A stretch of DNA of 31,056 bases from a virus. Shown piece by piece: positions 22,267 through 30,235 of this stretch (position 1 is the first letter of the stretch; each line of letters begins with the position of its first letter). The notes beneath the pieces are model-generated. The model was given only the letters and a program-made list of their open reading frames with translations, searched no databases and was not told the origin of the DNA. The translations under genes and the position numbers were made by a program. The DNA is taken from IMG/VR virus record IMGVR_UViG_3300017968_001129, positions 1-31,056 of that record; one strand, given 5' to 3'.

Positions 22267-22633
22267 AGCAATCATTAGCGTCACGGGAAACGTTGGCGCT
22301 GATCCAGAGGTACGGTTCTTGCCTAGCGGGAAGGCAGTTTGCTCGTTCTCGCTGGCGAACACACCGTCGCGTTACAACAAAGATGAGAACGCGTGGGTGG
22401 ATCAGGAGACTGTCTGGTTCCGCATTGCGCAGTTCGACAAGCGCGGTGAGGCAACAGCGGAAGCGGTGCGCAAGGGCGATCGTGTCGCTGTGCACGGCAA
22501 ACTGACGCAATCCACGTACACGAAGAAGGACGGGTCCGAGGGCAGGAGCCTGGAGATCAACGCTGACAGCGTCGGCATTGTGCCGCGTGCAGGGAAAGCC
22601 GCAGCGAAAGATGAGGCAGACCCATGGACGTGA
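22256..22633 (+). CDS. ssb: Single-stranded DNA-binding protein
   Basis: A 125-residue protein with the SSB OB-fold: ISVTGNVGADPEVRFLPSGKAVCSFSLA at the N terminus, VWFRIAQFDKRGEAT and RKGDRVAVHGKL in the centre, RSLEINADSVGIV at the end of the fold. The tail is short and acidic (KDEADPWT) and ends in aromatic residues, as in SSBs that recruit partner proteins, although it is not the classical DDDIPF. It protects single strands during replication. It fits with the Bet/nuclease pair. ATG 22256 lies inside the end of the HNH gene. Confidence 0.9.
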   Translation: MAGEAIISVTGNVGADPEVRFLPSGKAVCSFSLANTPSRYNKDENAWVDQETVWFRIAQFDKRGEATAEAVRKGDRVAVHGKLTQSTYTKKDGSEGRSLEINADSVGIVPRAGKAAAKDEADPWT

Positions 22634-23004
22634 TGACTGACGACGTTGTTTGCCCTGTCTGCGAGCAGGCTGTGCCGCCGCTGCCGAACTACAAAGTGAT
22701 GCGGGACCTCGGGATGTGCAGACAATGCGCAGCCCGTGCCGCAGCGGACAGCGTGCGTGACATGTACCGGCCTGCGCGTGCTGCGCAAGAACTGCGCTGG
22801 CCCACAATGCGCGCCGACGATGTGGCAAGCGTGCTGGGCATCTCCACGGTGAACCTGCGCCAACTTGTGCACCGTGGGCAGATCGAGCCGAAAGGCCGCG
22901 CTGGCAAGTGGAGTTACTACGACACGGACGACGTGCTGGAACTGTGCTTGCGGCGTGGCGTTACGTTGGTGCACACTCCGAACAGCCATACTGATCCAGA
23001 GTAA
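22624..23004 (+). CDS. Zinc-ribbon plus helix-turn-helix protein
   Basis: A 126-residue protein. The N-terminal ~40 residues have paired cysteines (CPVC near 10-13 and CRQC near 32-35), a probable zinc ribbon. Residues ~60-105 hold a helix-turn-helix with wing (RADDVASVLGISTVNLRQLVHRGQIEPKGRAGKWSYYDTDDV), of the excisionase/MerR kind. It likely binds DNA and may regulate the modification cassette that follows. ATG 22624 lies in the end of the SSB gene; a second in-frame ATG at 22633 is possible. Confidence 0.7.
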   Translation: MDVMTDDVVCPVCEQAVPPLPNYKVMRDLGMCRQCAARAAADSVRDMYRPARAAQELRWPTMRADDVASVLGISTVNLRQLVHRGQIEPKGRAGKWSYYDTDDVLELCLRRGVTLVHTPNSHTDPE

Positions 23005-23016
23005 GGGGGCACACGC

Positions 23017-23571
23017 ATGAACGTGCAAACAATCAAAGTGACGGACCTGGTGCCGTACCCAGGCAATCCACGTCGCGGCAACGTCAAGATGATTGCGGAG
23101 AGCCTGAAAGCGCACGGGCAGTACCGCCCGTTGGTTGTGCAGGAGTCCACGATGCACGTTCTTGCCGGCAATCACACGTTAGAGGCAGCCACGTCGCTGC
23201 GGTGGGACGAGATTGACTGTGTTGTTCTACCCGTGGACGACACGCAAGCCGCCAAGATTGTGCTCGTAGACAATCGCACGGCTGACACCGCGTACAACGA
23301 CGTGGCTGCCCTAACGGAACTCCTGCAAATGCTGGACAGCGACTTGCTTGGTAGCGGCTACGAGGTCGCGGACTTGGAGGCGCTGTCGTTGCAGGAGACG
23401 GGTGCTGACTTGGACGACTTGCTGGACAAGGTTGGTGCACCGCAGGACAAGGACTTGTGGCCGTCGCTGTCAATGAAGGTGTCGGCGGCTACGTACAAGG
23501 CGTGGCAAGACCACGCGCAGAACTTTGAGGACGCAGACACGGCGATGAGGGCGGTGCTGGACGTACCGTGA
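23017..23571 (+). CDS. ParB/sulfiredoxin-fold protein in the modification cassette
   Basis: A 184-residue protein with a clear ParB-like N-terminal domain: DLVPYPGNPRRG, then ESLKAHGQYRPLVV, then VLAGNHTLEAAT, the last standing where ParB proteins carry the GERR/GxHR nucleotide-binding box. ParB-like domains are CTPases or, in the related DpdB, an ATPase needed with DpdA for base insertion in bacteria. The C-terminal half has acidic helices (LTELLQMLDSDLLGSG; LDDLLDKVG). It overlaps dpdA by GTGA and so is probably translated with it. A partner role in base exchange is inference; free ParB-like nucleases also occur in phages. Confidence 0.8.
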   Translation: MNVQTIKVTDLVPYPGNPRRGNVKMIAESLKAHGQYRPLVVQESTMHVLAGNHTLEAATSLRWDEIDCVVLPVDDTQAAKIVLVDNRTADTAYNDVAALTELLQMLDSDLLGSGYEVADLEALSLQETGADLDDLLDKVGAPQDKDLWPSLSMKVSAATYKAWQDHAQNFEDADTAMRAVLDVP

Positions 23572-24479
23572 TCCCCGTCCTTTGCTCGTTCCACTACTTC
23601 CGCAGCACCAACATGGCTGACTTGCAGGCCGAGTACGGCAACCGCCTGGACGTGTTTGTGGACTCTGGCGCGTTCAGCGCATTGAACGCTGGCGCAAGCA
23701 TCACAGTTGAGGACTACTGCGCCTGGTTGCGTGACAACGCGGAGAGCGTGAACTTCGCTGCTGCGTTGGACGTGATTGGGGACCCGAAGGCAACGCGAGC
23801 AAACGCGGACGCAATGCAGAGTGCTGTGGGCGATGTGTGCAAGGTGCTGCCCACTTTCCACGTTGGATCGCCGTGGGAGGACTTGGAGTCGTTGTGCAAG
23901 GACTACGACTTTGTGGCGCTGGGTGGTGCTGTCGCTGTGTCCCGCAGGCTGAAAGCGATGACGCAATGGCTTGTGCAAGCAATGCGGATCAGCAAGGAGC
24001 ATGGCGTCGTCAATCACGGCTTCGGCCTAACGCGTGACCCGTTTCCTGGGCTGCTGCCGTTCTACAGCGTGGACTCGTCTTACTGGAAGTACGGCAAGAT
24101 GGGTGGAGTGCTGCAACTGTGGGACGTGGAGCGTGCAGCGCACGTGAAGGTGCAGGCCGGCAAACGCTTGTCCGTGGACGAAGCAAGGCTCGTTTCGCGT
24201 TACGGCTTTGACTTGGCGCGCTTTCAGACACCTGGGTTCGGGATCGTGAGCAAGACGCAGGACGGTGCGCAAGCACAAGCGGAGTATCGCTACATGGCGC
24301 TCGCTGGCGCTCTAAGTGTGCTGCTGTGGCAGGAACACTTGCGCAGCGTAAAAACCGCTGTCCGTGCTCCACAGGGCGTATTTGGCGATGGTCTGAAGAT
24401 GTACCTGGCGTGCAGCCCGAATCAGGACTTGCCGTACATCGCGGAGGCTTACGAGCGTGTGCAAGGTGTAGCGGCATGA
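23568..24479 (+). CDS. dpdA: DpdA-like DNA 7-deazaguanine transglycosylase
   Basis: A 303-residue protein of the tRNA-guanine transglycosylase-related DpdA kind. The motif order matches TGT enzymes: DVFVDSGAFS with D32, AALDVIGD with D68, YDFVALGGAV, NHGFGLT, then FYSVDSSYW with D169 as candidate nucleophile. The CxCxxC zinc site of tRNA enzymes is absent, as in phage DpdA proteins. DpdA replaces guanine in DNA with a 7-deazaguanine base. Next to a complete preQ0 pathway, this strongly suggests modified phage DNA. It starts at GTG 23568 and overlaps both neighbours by 4 nt. Confidence 0.85.
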   Translation: MIPVLCSFHYFRSTNMADLQAEYGNRLDVFVDSGAFSALNAGASITVEDYCAWLRDNAESVNFAAALDVIGDPKATRANADAMQSAVGDVCKVLPTFHVGSPWEDLESLCKDYDFVALGGAVAVSRRLKAMTQWLVQAMRISKEHGVVNHGFGLTRDPFPGLLPFYSVDSSYWKYGKMGGVLQLWDVERAAHVKVQAGKRLSVDEARLVSRYGFDLARFQTPGFGIVSKTQDGAQAQAEYRYMALAGALSVLLWQEHLRSVKTAVRAPQGVFGDGLKMYLACSPNQDLPYIAEAYERVQGVAA

Positions 24480-24901
24480 AACCGCTTGTCGTGATCCCGT
24501 GCGGTGCAGCCAAGCGCGAGTACCCGTGCCAAGCGCATGAGATGTACGTCGGCAACTACTTCAAGGCGTGCCTCCGCTGGGCGTTACGCGTGACAACGCC
24601 TGAGCGTGTGCTGATCCTGAGCGCGAAGTACGGGCTGCTCCCTGTAGACAAGGTCATCGCGCCGTACGACGTGACGTTCGATGACGCGGATTGCATCAGC
24701 AAGGCTGAGGTGCGGCAGCAGGCAACCGCGATGGGCTTGCTGTCCGAGTCGAGCGTTCAGGTTGCCGCTGGCAAACGCTACGTGGACGTGACGCTTGCTG
24801 TGTGGCCTCACGCTGTGAACGTTGTGGACGGCAGGGGCCGAATGGGTTCTCAAATCAAATGGCTAATGAACGAGACGAAACGATTGGAGGCGGCGCAATG
24901 A
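24476..24901 (+). CDS. DUF6884-like protein in the modification cassette
   Basis: A 141-residue protein matching the DUF6884 pattern (YaaA-related in look): VVIPCGAAKREYPCQAHEMYVGNYF near the N terminus and VLILSAKYGLLPVDKVIAPYDVTF in the centre. C9 and K51 are conserved-looking positions in this family. The biochemistry is not established. It sits inside the ATGA-linked chain between dpdA and queC, with no gap, so it is probably expressed with them. A role in tailoring the inserted base or assisting DpdA is a hypothesis; it could also help metabolite handling. Confidence 0.7.
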   Translation: MKPLVVIPCGAAKREYPCQAHEMYVGNYFKACLRWALRVTTPERVLILSAKYGLLPVDKVIAPYDVTFDDADCISKAEVRQQATAMGLLSESSVQVAAGKRYVDVTLAVWPHAVNVVDGRGRMGSQIKWLMNETKRLEAAQ

Positions 24902-25584
24902 GTGTTGTGCTGTTCAGCGGCGGCATGGATTCGACTGCGCTGCTCGCTGTGGAAGTGCAGGAGAAAGACCCTGTGGTGGCTGTGTCCATCAACTACGGGC
25001 AGCGTCACGCGAAGGAGATTGAGGCTGCGGCTGCAATCACAGCGCACTACAACGTGGAGCATGTTGTGGTGGACCTGAGCGTGCTGCAAGACGTACTGCG
25101 TAGCGCATTGACAGGTGACATGGACGTGCCGGACGGGCACTACGCGGAGCAGACGATGCGGCAGACAGTTGTGCCGAACAGGAACATGATCATGTTGAGC
25201 GTTGCTGCTGGCGTTGCATCATCGCGTGACACGAATCGCGTTGTGACAGCCGTACACGCTGGAGACCACTACATCTACCCAGACTGCCGACCTGAGTTCA
25301 TTGAGGCCGTGAGCGCCGCGACAAGGCTTGGAACAGCCACGTTCGGGGACGTTGAGGTAGAAGCACCATTCGTTCACGTGACAAAGACGGACATCTGCAG
25401 GATTGGTGCAGCCGCTGACGCGCCGTTCCGCTTGTCGTGGAGTTGCTACAAAGGTGGATCAACGCATTGCGGCTCCTGCGGTACGTGTTACGAGCGCAGA
25501 GAAGCATTCCGCGACGCCGGCGTTATGGACCCGACTGTGTATGTGGCGACACCGACGTACAGCGTTCCGGAGGGAGTGCAGTGA
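24898..25584 (+). CDS. queC: 7-cyano-7-deazaguanine (preQ0) synthase QueC
   Basis: A 228-residue protein converting 7-carboxy-7-deazaguanine to preQ0 with ATP and ammonia. The PP-loop SGGMDST lies at residues 7-13. INYGQRHAKE follows, then PNRNMIMLSVAAG and GDHYIYPDCRPEF. The zinc cysteines are C183, C191, C194 and C197 (SCYKGGSTHCGSCGTC). Length equals ordinary QueC, and there is no fused glutaminase domain, so preQ0 rather than a G+ base is expected. ATG 24898 has GGAGG 7 nt upstream and overlaps the previous stop. Confidence 0.96.
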   Translation: MSVVLFSGGMDSTALLAVEVQEKDPVVAVSINYGQRHAKEIEAAAAITAHYNVEHVVVDLSVLQDVLRSALTGDMDVPDGHYAEQTMRQTVVPNRNMIMLSVAAGVASSRDTNRVVTAVHAGDHYIYPDCRPEFIEAVSAATRLGTATFGDVEVEAPFVHVTKTDICRIGAAADAPFRLSWSCYKGGSTHCGSCGTCYERREAFRDAGVMDPTVYVATPTYSVPEGVQ

Positions 25585-26027
25585 TCACAGTCAGCAAGGA
25601 GATTGAGTTCGACGCTGGGCATCGCGTCCCCAATCACGTCAGCAAGTGCAAGAACCCGCACGGGCACAGGTATCGGGTGCGCTTGACGTGCGCTGGCGAG
25701 ATTGTTACGGACCCGCAGGACCCTGAGTATGGGATGCTGACTGACTTCGGTGCGCTGAAAACAATGCTCACGATGCTTGTCCACGACGTCCTGGATCACG
25801 CAATGATTGTGCACAAGGACGACGAGGCGCTGCTGGAGGCAATGTCGGGCAGGGATTGGAAGGTTGTTGTGTTCCCGCTTGTGCCTACTGCGGAGAACAT
25901 GGCGCGCTGGGTGTGGATGCAATGCGGCAACCAGATCGAACGCACGTACGAGGGCAGGCTGTGGTTGCAGTTGGTCAGCGTGTGGGAGACACCAACGAGC
26001 GTCGCGCACTACTCGGAGCCACGTTGA
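25581..26027 (+). CDS. queD: 6-carboxytetrahydropterin synthase QueD
   Basis: A 148-residue protein acting after GTP cyclohydrolase to form 6-carboxytetrahydropterin. The zinc histidines are H14 in FDAGHRV and H27/H29 in NPHGH; C23 is the catalytic Cys of QueD. DFGALK, LDHAMI, PTAENMA and the final VWETP (E136) match the family. GTG 25581 overlaps queC by 4 nt (GTGA). All residues needed for activity appear present. Confidence 0.95.
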   Translation: MITVSKEIEFDAGHRVPNHVSKCKNPHGHRYRVRLTCAGEIVTDPQDPEYGMLTDFGALKTMLTMLVHDVLDHAMIVHKDDEALLEAMSGRDWKVVVFPLVPTAENMARWVWMQCGNQIERTYEGRLWLQLVSVWETPTSVAHYSEPR

Positions 26028-26719
26028 TTGCAGTAAGTGAAATCTTCGGCCCGACGGTGCAGGGGGAAGGCCCGTACATGGGGCAACGCTGCTCGTTCGT
26101 GCGGCTGGGCGGCTGCAACTTGTCGTGCAGTTGGTGCGACACGCCGTACACATGGGACGCAACGCGTTACAACCTGCGTGATGAGATCAGTAACGAGAGC
26201 GTGGAGGCGATACTGCTGCGCTTACCGCCAGACCCAGGCGTCATCGTTATCAGCGGCGGCGAGCCGTTGTTGCAGCAGAAGAAGCCAGATTGGACGACGC
26301 TCATGGAACGCTTGGGCAGCGTCAGCACGGGCGTCCACATTGAGACGAACGGAACTATCGCCCCCAACCCAGGCACGATGCTCGCAGACCACATCAGCGT
26401 CAGCCCCAAGCCGCCAAGCGCGCTCACAGGCGGCGACATAAGCCAAGACACCATGAACGCGTGGCGTTACGTCGCGGACAGTTTCGTCAGCCTCGCATGG
26501 AAGTTCGTCGCAAAAGACACAAGCGACCTGGATTGGGTAGACACGTTCACCACACAACACAAACTGTCACGCGAACAGGTGTGGGTGCAGCCCGAAGGAA
26601 TCACCAGCAGGCAGCACCTAGAAACGCTACACAGGCTCGCCGACCACATCGTGGAACGCGGATACAACATCAGCACACGCCTACACCTACTCGCATGGAA
26701 CGAGGAACGCGGAAGATGA
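26024..26719 (+). CDS. queE: 7-carboxy-7-deazaguanine synthase QueE (radical SAM)
   Basis: A 231-residue radical SAM enzyme. The cluster cysteines are C31, C35 and C38 in GGCNLSCSWCDTPYTW, the Cx3Cx2C form. The start EIFGPTVQGEGPYMGQRCSFVRL is diagnostic, and SGGEPLL and ETNGT follow. The only start fitting the N terminus is TTG 26024, which overlaps the queD stop (TTGA). Starts further upstream would add out-of-family residues. From about 26350 on its coding strand becomes C-rich and G-poor, a change that continues into folE. Confidence 0.95.
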   Translation: MIAVSEIFGPTVQGEGPYMGQRCSFVRLGGCNLSCSWCDTPYTWDATRYNLRDEISNESVEAILLRLPPDPGVIVISGGEPLLQQKKPDWTTLMERLGSVSTGVHIETNGTIAPNPGTMLADHISVSPKPPSALTGGDISQDTMNAWRYVADSFVSLAWKFVAKDTSDLDWVDTFTTQHKLSREQVWVQPEGITSRQHLETLHRLADHIVERGYNISTRLHLLAWNEERGR

Positions 26720-27258
26720 ACCTGGAACAACACATACGCGACCTCATCACGCACGTAGGAGACAACCCAGACCGCGAAGGCGTACAAGACACACCCAAAC
26801 GCGTCATCAAAGCCCTACAAGAACTCTGCTGGGGATACAACGTGGACCCCGCCGACTACCTGCAAACAACCTTCCCCACCGAGCAAGTAGACCAAATGAT
26901 CCACGTAACAGGCATCGAGTTCATAAGCCTCTGCGAACACCACATGCTCCCCTTCACAGGCACAGCCCACGTCGCCTACATCCCACAAGAACGCGTCGTC
27001 GGCCTAAGCAAAATCCCCCGACTCGTCACCGCATACGCAGCACGCCTCCAAATCCAAGAAAACCTCACACAACAAATCGCCGACACACTCCAACAACAAC
27101 TCAACCCCAAAGGCGTAGGCGTAACACTCACAGCCCACCACAACTGCATGGGCATCAGAGGCGCACGACAACCCAACGCACAAATGACAACCACAGCCCT
27201 CACAGGCGCATTCCTCCACCAACCCGAAGTACGATCCGAATACCAAACATTCGCGTGA
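26716..27258 (+). CDS. folE: GTP cyclohydrolase I FolE
   Basis: A 180-residue enzyme making dihydroneopterin triphosphate from GTP, the first step to preQ0. Zinc ligands C73 and H76 (SLCEHHMLPF) and C144 (HHNCMGIRGARQP) are present, as is GLSKIPRLV. ATG 26716 overlaps the queE stop. Its base use is unlike most of the window: bases 27061-27120 have 24 C but only 7 G on the coding strand, with codons such as CAA, CAC, AAC and CCC. Having its own FolE frees the phage from host pterin supply. Confidence 0.96.
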   Translation: MNLEQHIRDLITHVGDNPDREGVQDTPKRVIKALQELCWGYNVDPADYLQTTFPTEQVDQMIHVTGIEFISLCEHHMLPFTGTAHVAYIPQERVVGLSKIPRLVTAYAARLQIQENLTQQIADTLQQQLNPKGVGVTLTAHHNCMGIRGARQPNAQMTTTALTGAFLHQPEVRSEYQTFA

Positions 27259-27275
27259 CACACCGGAGGCAACCC

Positions 27276-27785
27276 ATGGCACGCACACACGGCAAACGCG
27301 CAGAAGAAGCACGCGAGAAAGAAGCCAAAGCCCTAGAACTACGCAGAGCAGGCGTCACATACGACGTCATCGCAGCACAAGTGGGCTGGGCCGATGCAGC
27401 CACAGCGAACAAAGCCGTCCGACGCGCCATAGCACGGTCCATGCAGGACGACGTGGAAGCCGTGAGGGAGATAGAACTAGACAGGCTGGACAGGCTGGAA
27501 CGCAGCGTGTGGGCGAACGCATTGCAGGGCGACTTGGGCAGCGTGCGCGCAGTCCTGAACATCATGGAGCGCAGAGCGAAGATGCTGGGCATTGACGCAC
27601 CTGCGAAGGTGAGCGCGGAAGTTACCGCGTACCAGGGCGGCACGGACATTGACAGGGAGGTGGAACGTCTTGCAGAGACCCTCGCACTACTTGACAGTCA
27701 GCGCCAGAATGGTGTGGACCCAACAGCAAGCAAGGGACAACCAGAAGGCTCCCCAAACGGCGTGGCACACCTGGGTGATTCTTAG
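27276..27785 (+). CDS. Putative terminase small subunit
   Basis: A 169-residue protein directly upstream of the large terminase. Residues ~25-65 hold a helix-turn-helix (LELRRAGVTYDVIAAQVGWADAATANKAVRRAI), followed by coiled-coil-like helices with DRLDRLERSVW and a disordered Pro/Gly-rich tail. Small subunits bind packaging sites and feed DNA to the large subunit. ATG 27276 has GGAGG (27265-27269) at 6-nt spacing, better than the in-frame GTG 27255. It overlaps the large-subunit gene by up to 116 nt. Confidence 0.8.
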   Translation: MARTHGKRAEEAREKEAKALELRRAGVTYDVIAAQVGWADAATANKAVRRAIARSMQDDVEAVREIELDRLDRLERSVWANALQGDLGSVRAVLNIMERRAKMLGIDAPAKVSAEVTAYQGGTDIDREVERLAETLALLDSQRQNGVDPTASKGQPEGSPNGVAHLGDS

Positions 27786-28911
27786 CGGTCGCGGCTGGGG
27801 CAAGACACGCACAGGCGCGGAGTGGCTGGCGTACCAAGCCGTGAACAACGACCGGACGCGCTGGGCTGTAGTGGCGCCAACGTTCAGCGACGCACGGGAC
27901 ACCTGCGTTGAGGGAGAAAGCGGCTTGCAAAGCGTCCTGAACAGGTACCGCATGATCCACAGGTGGAACCGCAGCCTGGGCGAACTTGACTTGCGTAACG
28001 GCAGCAAGATCAAACTGTTCAGCGCGGAAGAACCAGAACGGCTGCGTGGACCGCAGCACCACGGCGCATGGTGTGACGAACTCGCAGCGTGGCGTTACGA
28101 CGACGCGTGGACGCAACTACAGTTCGGCCTCCGGCTGGGGCAAACACCGCAAACAGTTGTCACGACAACACCGAAGCCACGCAAACTGCTGCGCAGCCTC
28201 ATTGACAGGGACACCAGCATCGTCACAACGGGCAGCACGTTCGAGAACGCCGACAACTTGTCTCCCGCAGCGTTGGAGGAACTGCGCACGCTGTACGACG
28301 GGACACGCACAGGCAGGCAGGAACTGCACGGGGAACTGCTGGACGACGTTGAGGGCGCGTTGTGGACGTGGAAGATGATTGACGACTACAGGGTGACGCA
28401 CACGCCTGACGATGTTGTGCGCCGCTACGTAGCCGTGGACCCTGCTGTCACGTTCACGCGGGAGAGCGACGAGACAGGCATCATCACGGCAAGCATCACA
28501 AGCAATGGGCACATCTACGTGGAGCGCGACGCAACTACGCGTGACACGGTTGATGGGTGGGCAAGGAGCGTCTGCATTGAGTACGACCGTGCGCAAGCAG
28601 ACGCAGTCATCGTGGAGTCCAATCAGGGCGGGGACATGAACGAAAGCATCATCAAGAGCGTGGACCCGACCGTGAACGTGCGCCTTGTGAACGCGACACG
28701 CGGGAAACGCTTACGCGCCGAGCCTGTCGCTGCGCTCGCGGAGCAGGGCAAGATTCACCACGTAGGCGCGTTCCCTGACCTGGAGGAGCAGATGACGTCT
28801 TGGACACCGGAGGACAAGCAAAGCCCTGACAGGCTGGACGCGCTCGTGCACGCTGTTACCGCGCTCACGACAACACGCGTACCGCAAGTGGCGCAGTTGT
28901 TGCGCACGTAG
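27670..28911 (+). CDS. terL: Terminase large subunit
   Basis: A 413-residue packaging motor. The ATPase part has the Walker A GRGWGKT (residues 40-46 from this start), TTTPKPRKLLRSL, and the Walker B-like AWCDELAAW. The nuclease part has YVAVDPAVT, VIVESNQGG and DRLDALVHA, an RNase H-like arrangement. AGGGAGGTGG (27654-27663) points to TTG 27670 as start; TTG 27649, TTG 27691 and ATG 27709 are alternatives that leave the ATPase domain whole. It overlaps the small-subunit gene, so coupled translation is likely. Confidence 0.95.
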   Translation: MQRPSHYLTVSARMVWTQQQARDNQKAPQTAWHTWVILSGRGWGKTRTGAEWLAYQAVNNDRTRWAVVAPTFSDARDTCVEGESGLQSVLNRYRMIHRWNRSLGELDLRNGSKIKLFSAEEPERLRGPQHHGAWCDELAAWRYDDAWTQLQFGLRLGQTPQTVVTTTPKPRKLLRSLIDRDTSIVTTGSTFENADNLSPAALEELRTLYDGTRTGRQELHGELLDDVEGALWTWKMIDDYRVTHTPDDVVRRYVAVDPAVTFTRESDETGIITASITSNGHIYVERDATTRDTVDGWARSVCIEYDRAQADAVIVESNQGGDMNESIIKSVDPTVNVRLVNATRGKRLRAEPVAALAEQGKIHHVGAFPDLEEQMTSWTPEDKQSPDRLDALVHAVTALTTTRVPQVAQLLRT

Positions 28912-28948
28912 ACTGCGATCCCGGTAGAGTCACGCCTGGAGGTACGCG

Positions 28949-30235
28949 ATGCTCCTAGAGGATTATCAAGACGCAATCGATCAGACGATTGCTTTCACGC
29001 AAAGCCGTGCGCTCACGTTGCGCTGGAACTACTACGTGGGCAACCAGCCCAAGATCTATCTCACGCCTAAGTTGGCTGAGACGTTCCGCGCCTTGTCGGA
29101 CAGCCTGACGGAGAACTACTGCGGGTTCGCTGTGAACAGCCGTGTCCACCGTATGGAGATCAACGGCTGGGACGGCGACGGTGCTGTCACGGCGCAGGAG
29201 TTGTGGGAGCAGGATCACTTCCCGTTACGGCAGGACGCGTTCTACAGGTGGGGGCTTGTGCATGGGCACGCCTACATCGCTGTCACGCAAGACGGTGTGC
29301 ACGCGAACCCCGCGAACGTCATGTACGCGCAACCAGACCCAGACGACTGGATGGCAGTCGCTTGGGCGGGTAAGTGCTGGGTGGAGGGGAACACTTGGTA
29401 CGTGAGCGTGTGGGACGACGACAACGTGCGCCGTTACGAGGCGCGTGGGCAGACACGTAAGCAGGCACGCACCGTCACGACGCCTCCAGGCGCGAAAGAC
29501 TTCAAGTTGCTGACGGAGGAAAGGCACGGCTTCGAACGTGTTCCTGTTATTGCTGTGAACCCGTACGGCTACCTGGGTGCGCCGCTGATTGACCAGATAA
29601 GCCCAATCCAAGACCGCATCAACAAGATCACGGCGAACAAACTTGTGGCAGCGGAGTTCGGTGCGTTCAAGCAGCGCGTGTTCTTCACCCGCCAGGAGGT
29701 AACACCGGAGGCGATACGGCAGCAGCCGGACACGGCGATTGTGCTGGACCCAGGCGACAGCGACGCAAGGGCGAGCGTGCAGGAGTTGGGCGGCACGGAC
29801 CTGCACAACTACGACGACGCGAAGAACAGCGAAGTGGACGCGTTGTTCACAATCGCTTCCCTACCGAAGCACATGCGAGTCAATGCAGGGTCGGACGCAA
29901 GCGGGGAGGCAATCAAAGCGGACGAAGGCCCGTTCGTGGAAGCAATCATTGACCACCAGCGGGAGTTCGGTAGCGCGTTGCAGCAAGCGTTCCAGATGCT
30001 GGACGTGGACGCGAACCCCGTCTGGCGTGACCCAACAGTCAATGACGACCTGAGTAACGCGAAGATTGTGGAGACGCTTGTGGGCGCGGGTATCCCGTGG
30101 CAGGTGGCTGCGGTGAAGTACCTGGGCATGACGCCGACGGAGATTGAGGAAGCGCAAGCACTTGTCACGCCGAGTCCTGTTGCGCAGCAGACAAACGCGT
30201 TCCTGTCGAACCCGCTGCTCGCTGACGAGTTGTGA
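28949..30235 (+). CDS. Portal protein (SPP1 gp6-like)
   Basis: A 428-residue portal, the dodecameric vertex through which DNA enters. Family features include the early YYVGNQPKIYL and ENYCGFAVNSRVHRM, the central RVPVIAVNPYGYLGAPLIDQISPIQDRINKI, and the late SLPKHMRVNAGSDASGEAIKADEGPFV. The C terminus is short. ATG 28949 has GGAGG 6-7 nt upstream. The 37-nt gap after the terminase is one of the few spaces in this block. Confidence 0.93.
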   Translation: MLLEDYQDAIDQTIAFTQSRALTLRWNYYVGNQPKIYLTPKLAETFRALSDSLTENYCGFAVNSRVHRMEINGWDGDGAVTAQELWEQDHFPLRQDAFYRWGLVHGHAYIAVTQDGVHANPANVMYAQPDPDDWMAVAWAGKCWVEGNTWYVSVWDDDNVRRYEARGQTRKQARTVTTPPGAKDFKLLTEERHGFERVPVIAVNPYGYLGAPLIDQISPIQDRINKITANKLVAAEFGAFKQRVFFTRQEVTPEAIRQQPDTAIVLDPGDSDARASVQELGGTDLHNYDDAKNSEVDALFTIASLPKHMRVNAGSDASGEAIKADEGPFVEAIIDHQREFGSALQQAFQMLDVDANPVWRDPTVNDDLSNAKIVETLVGAGIPWQVAAVKYLGMTPTEIEEAQALVTPSPVAQQTNAFLSNPLLADEL

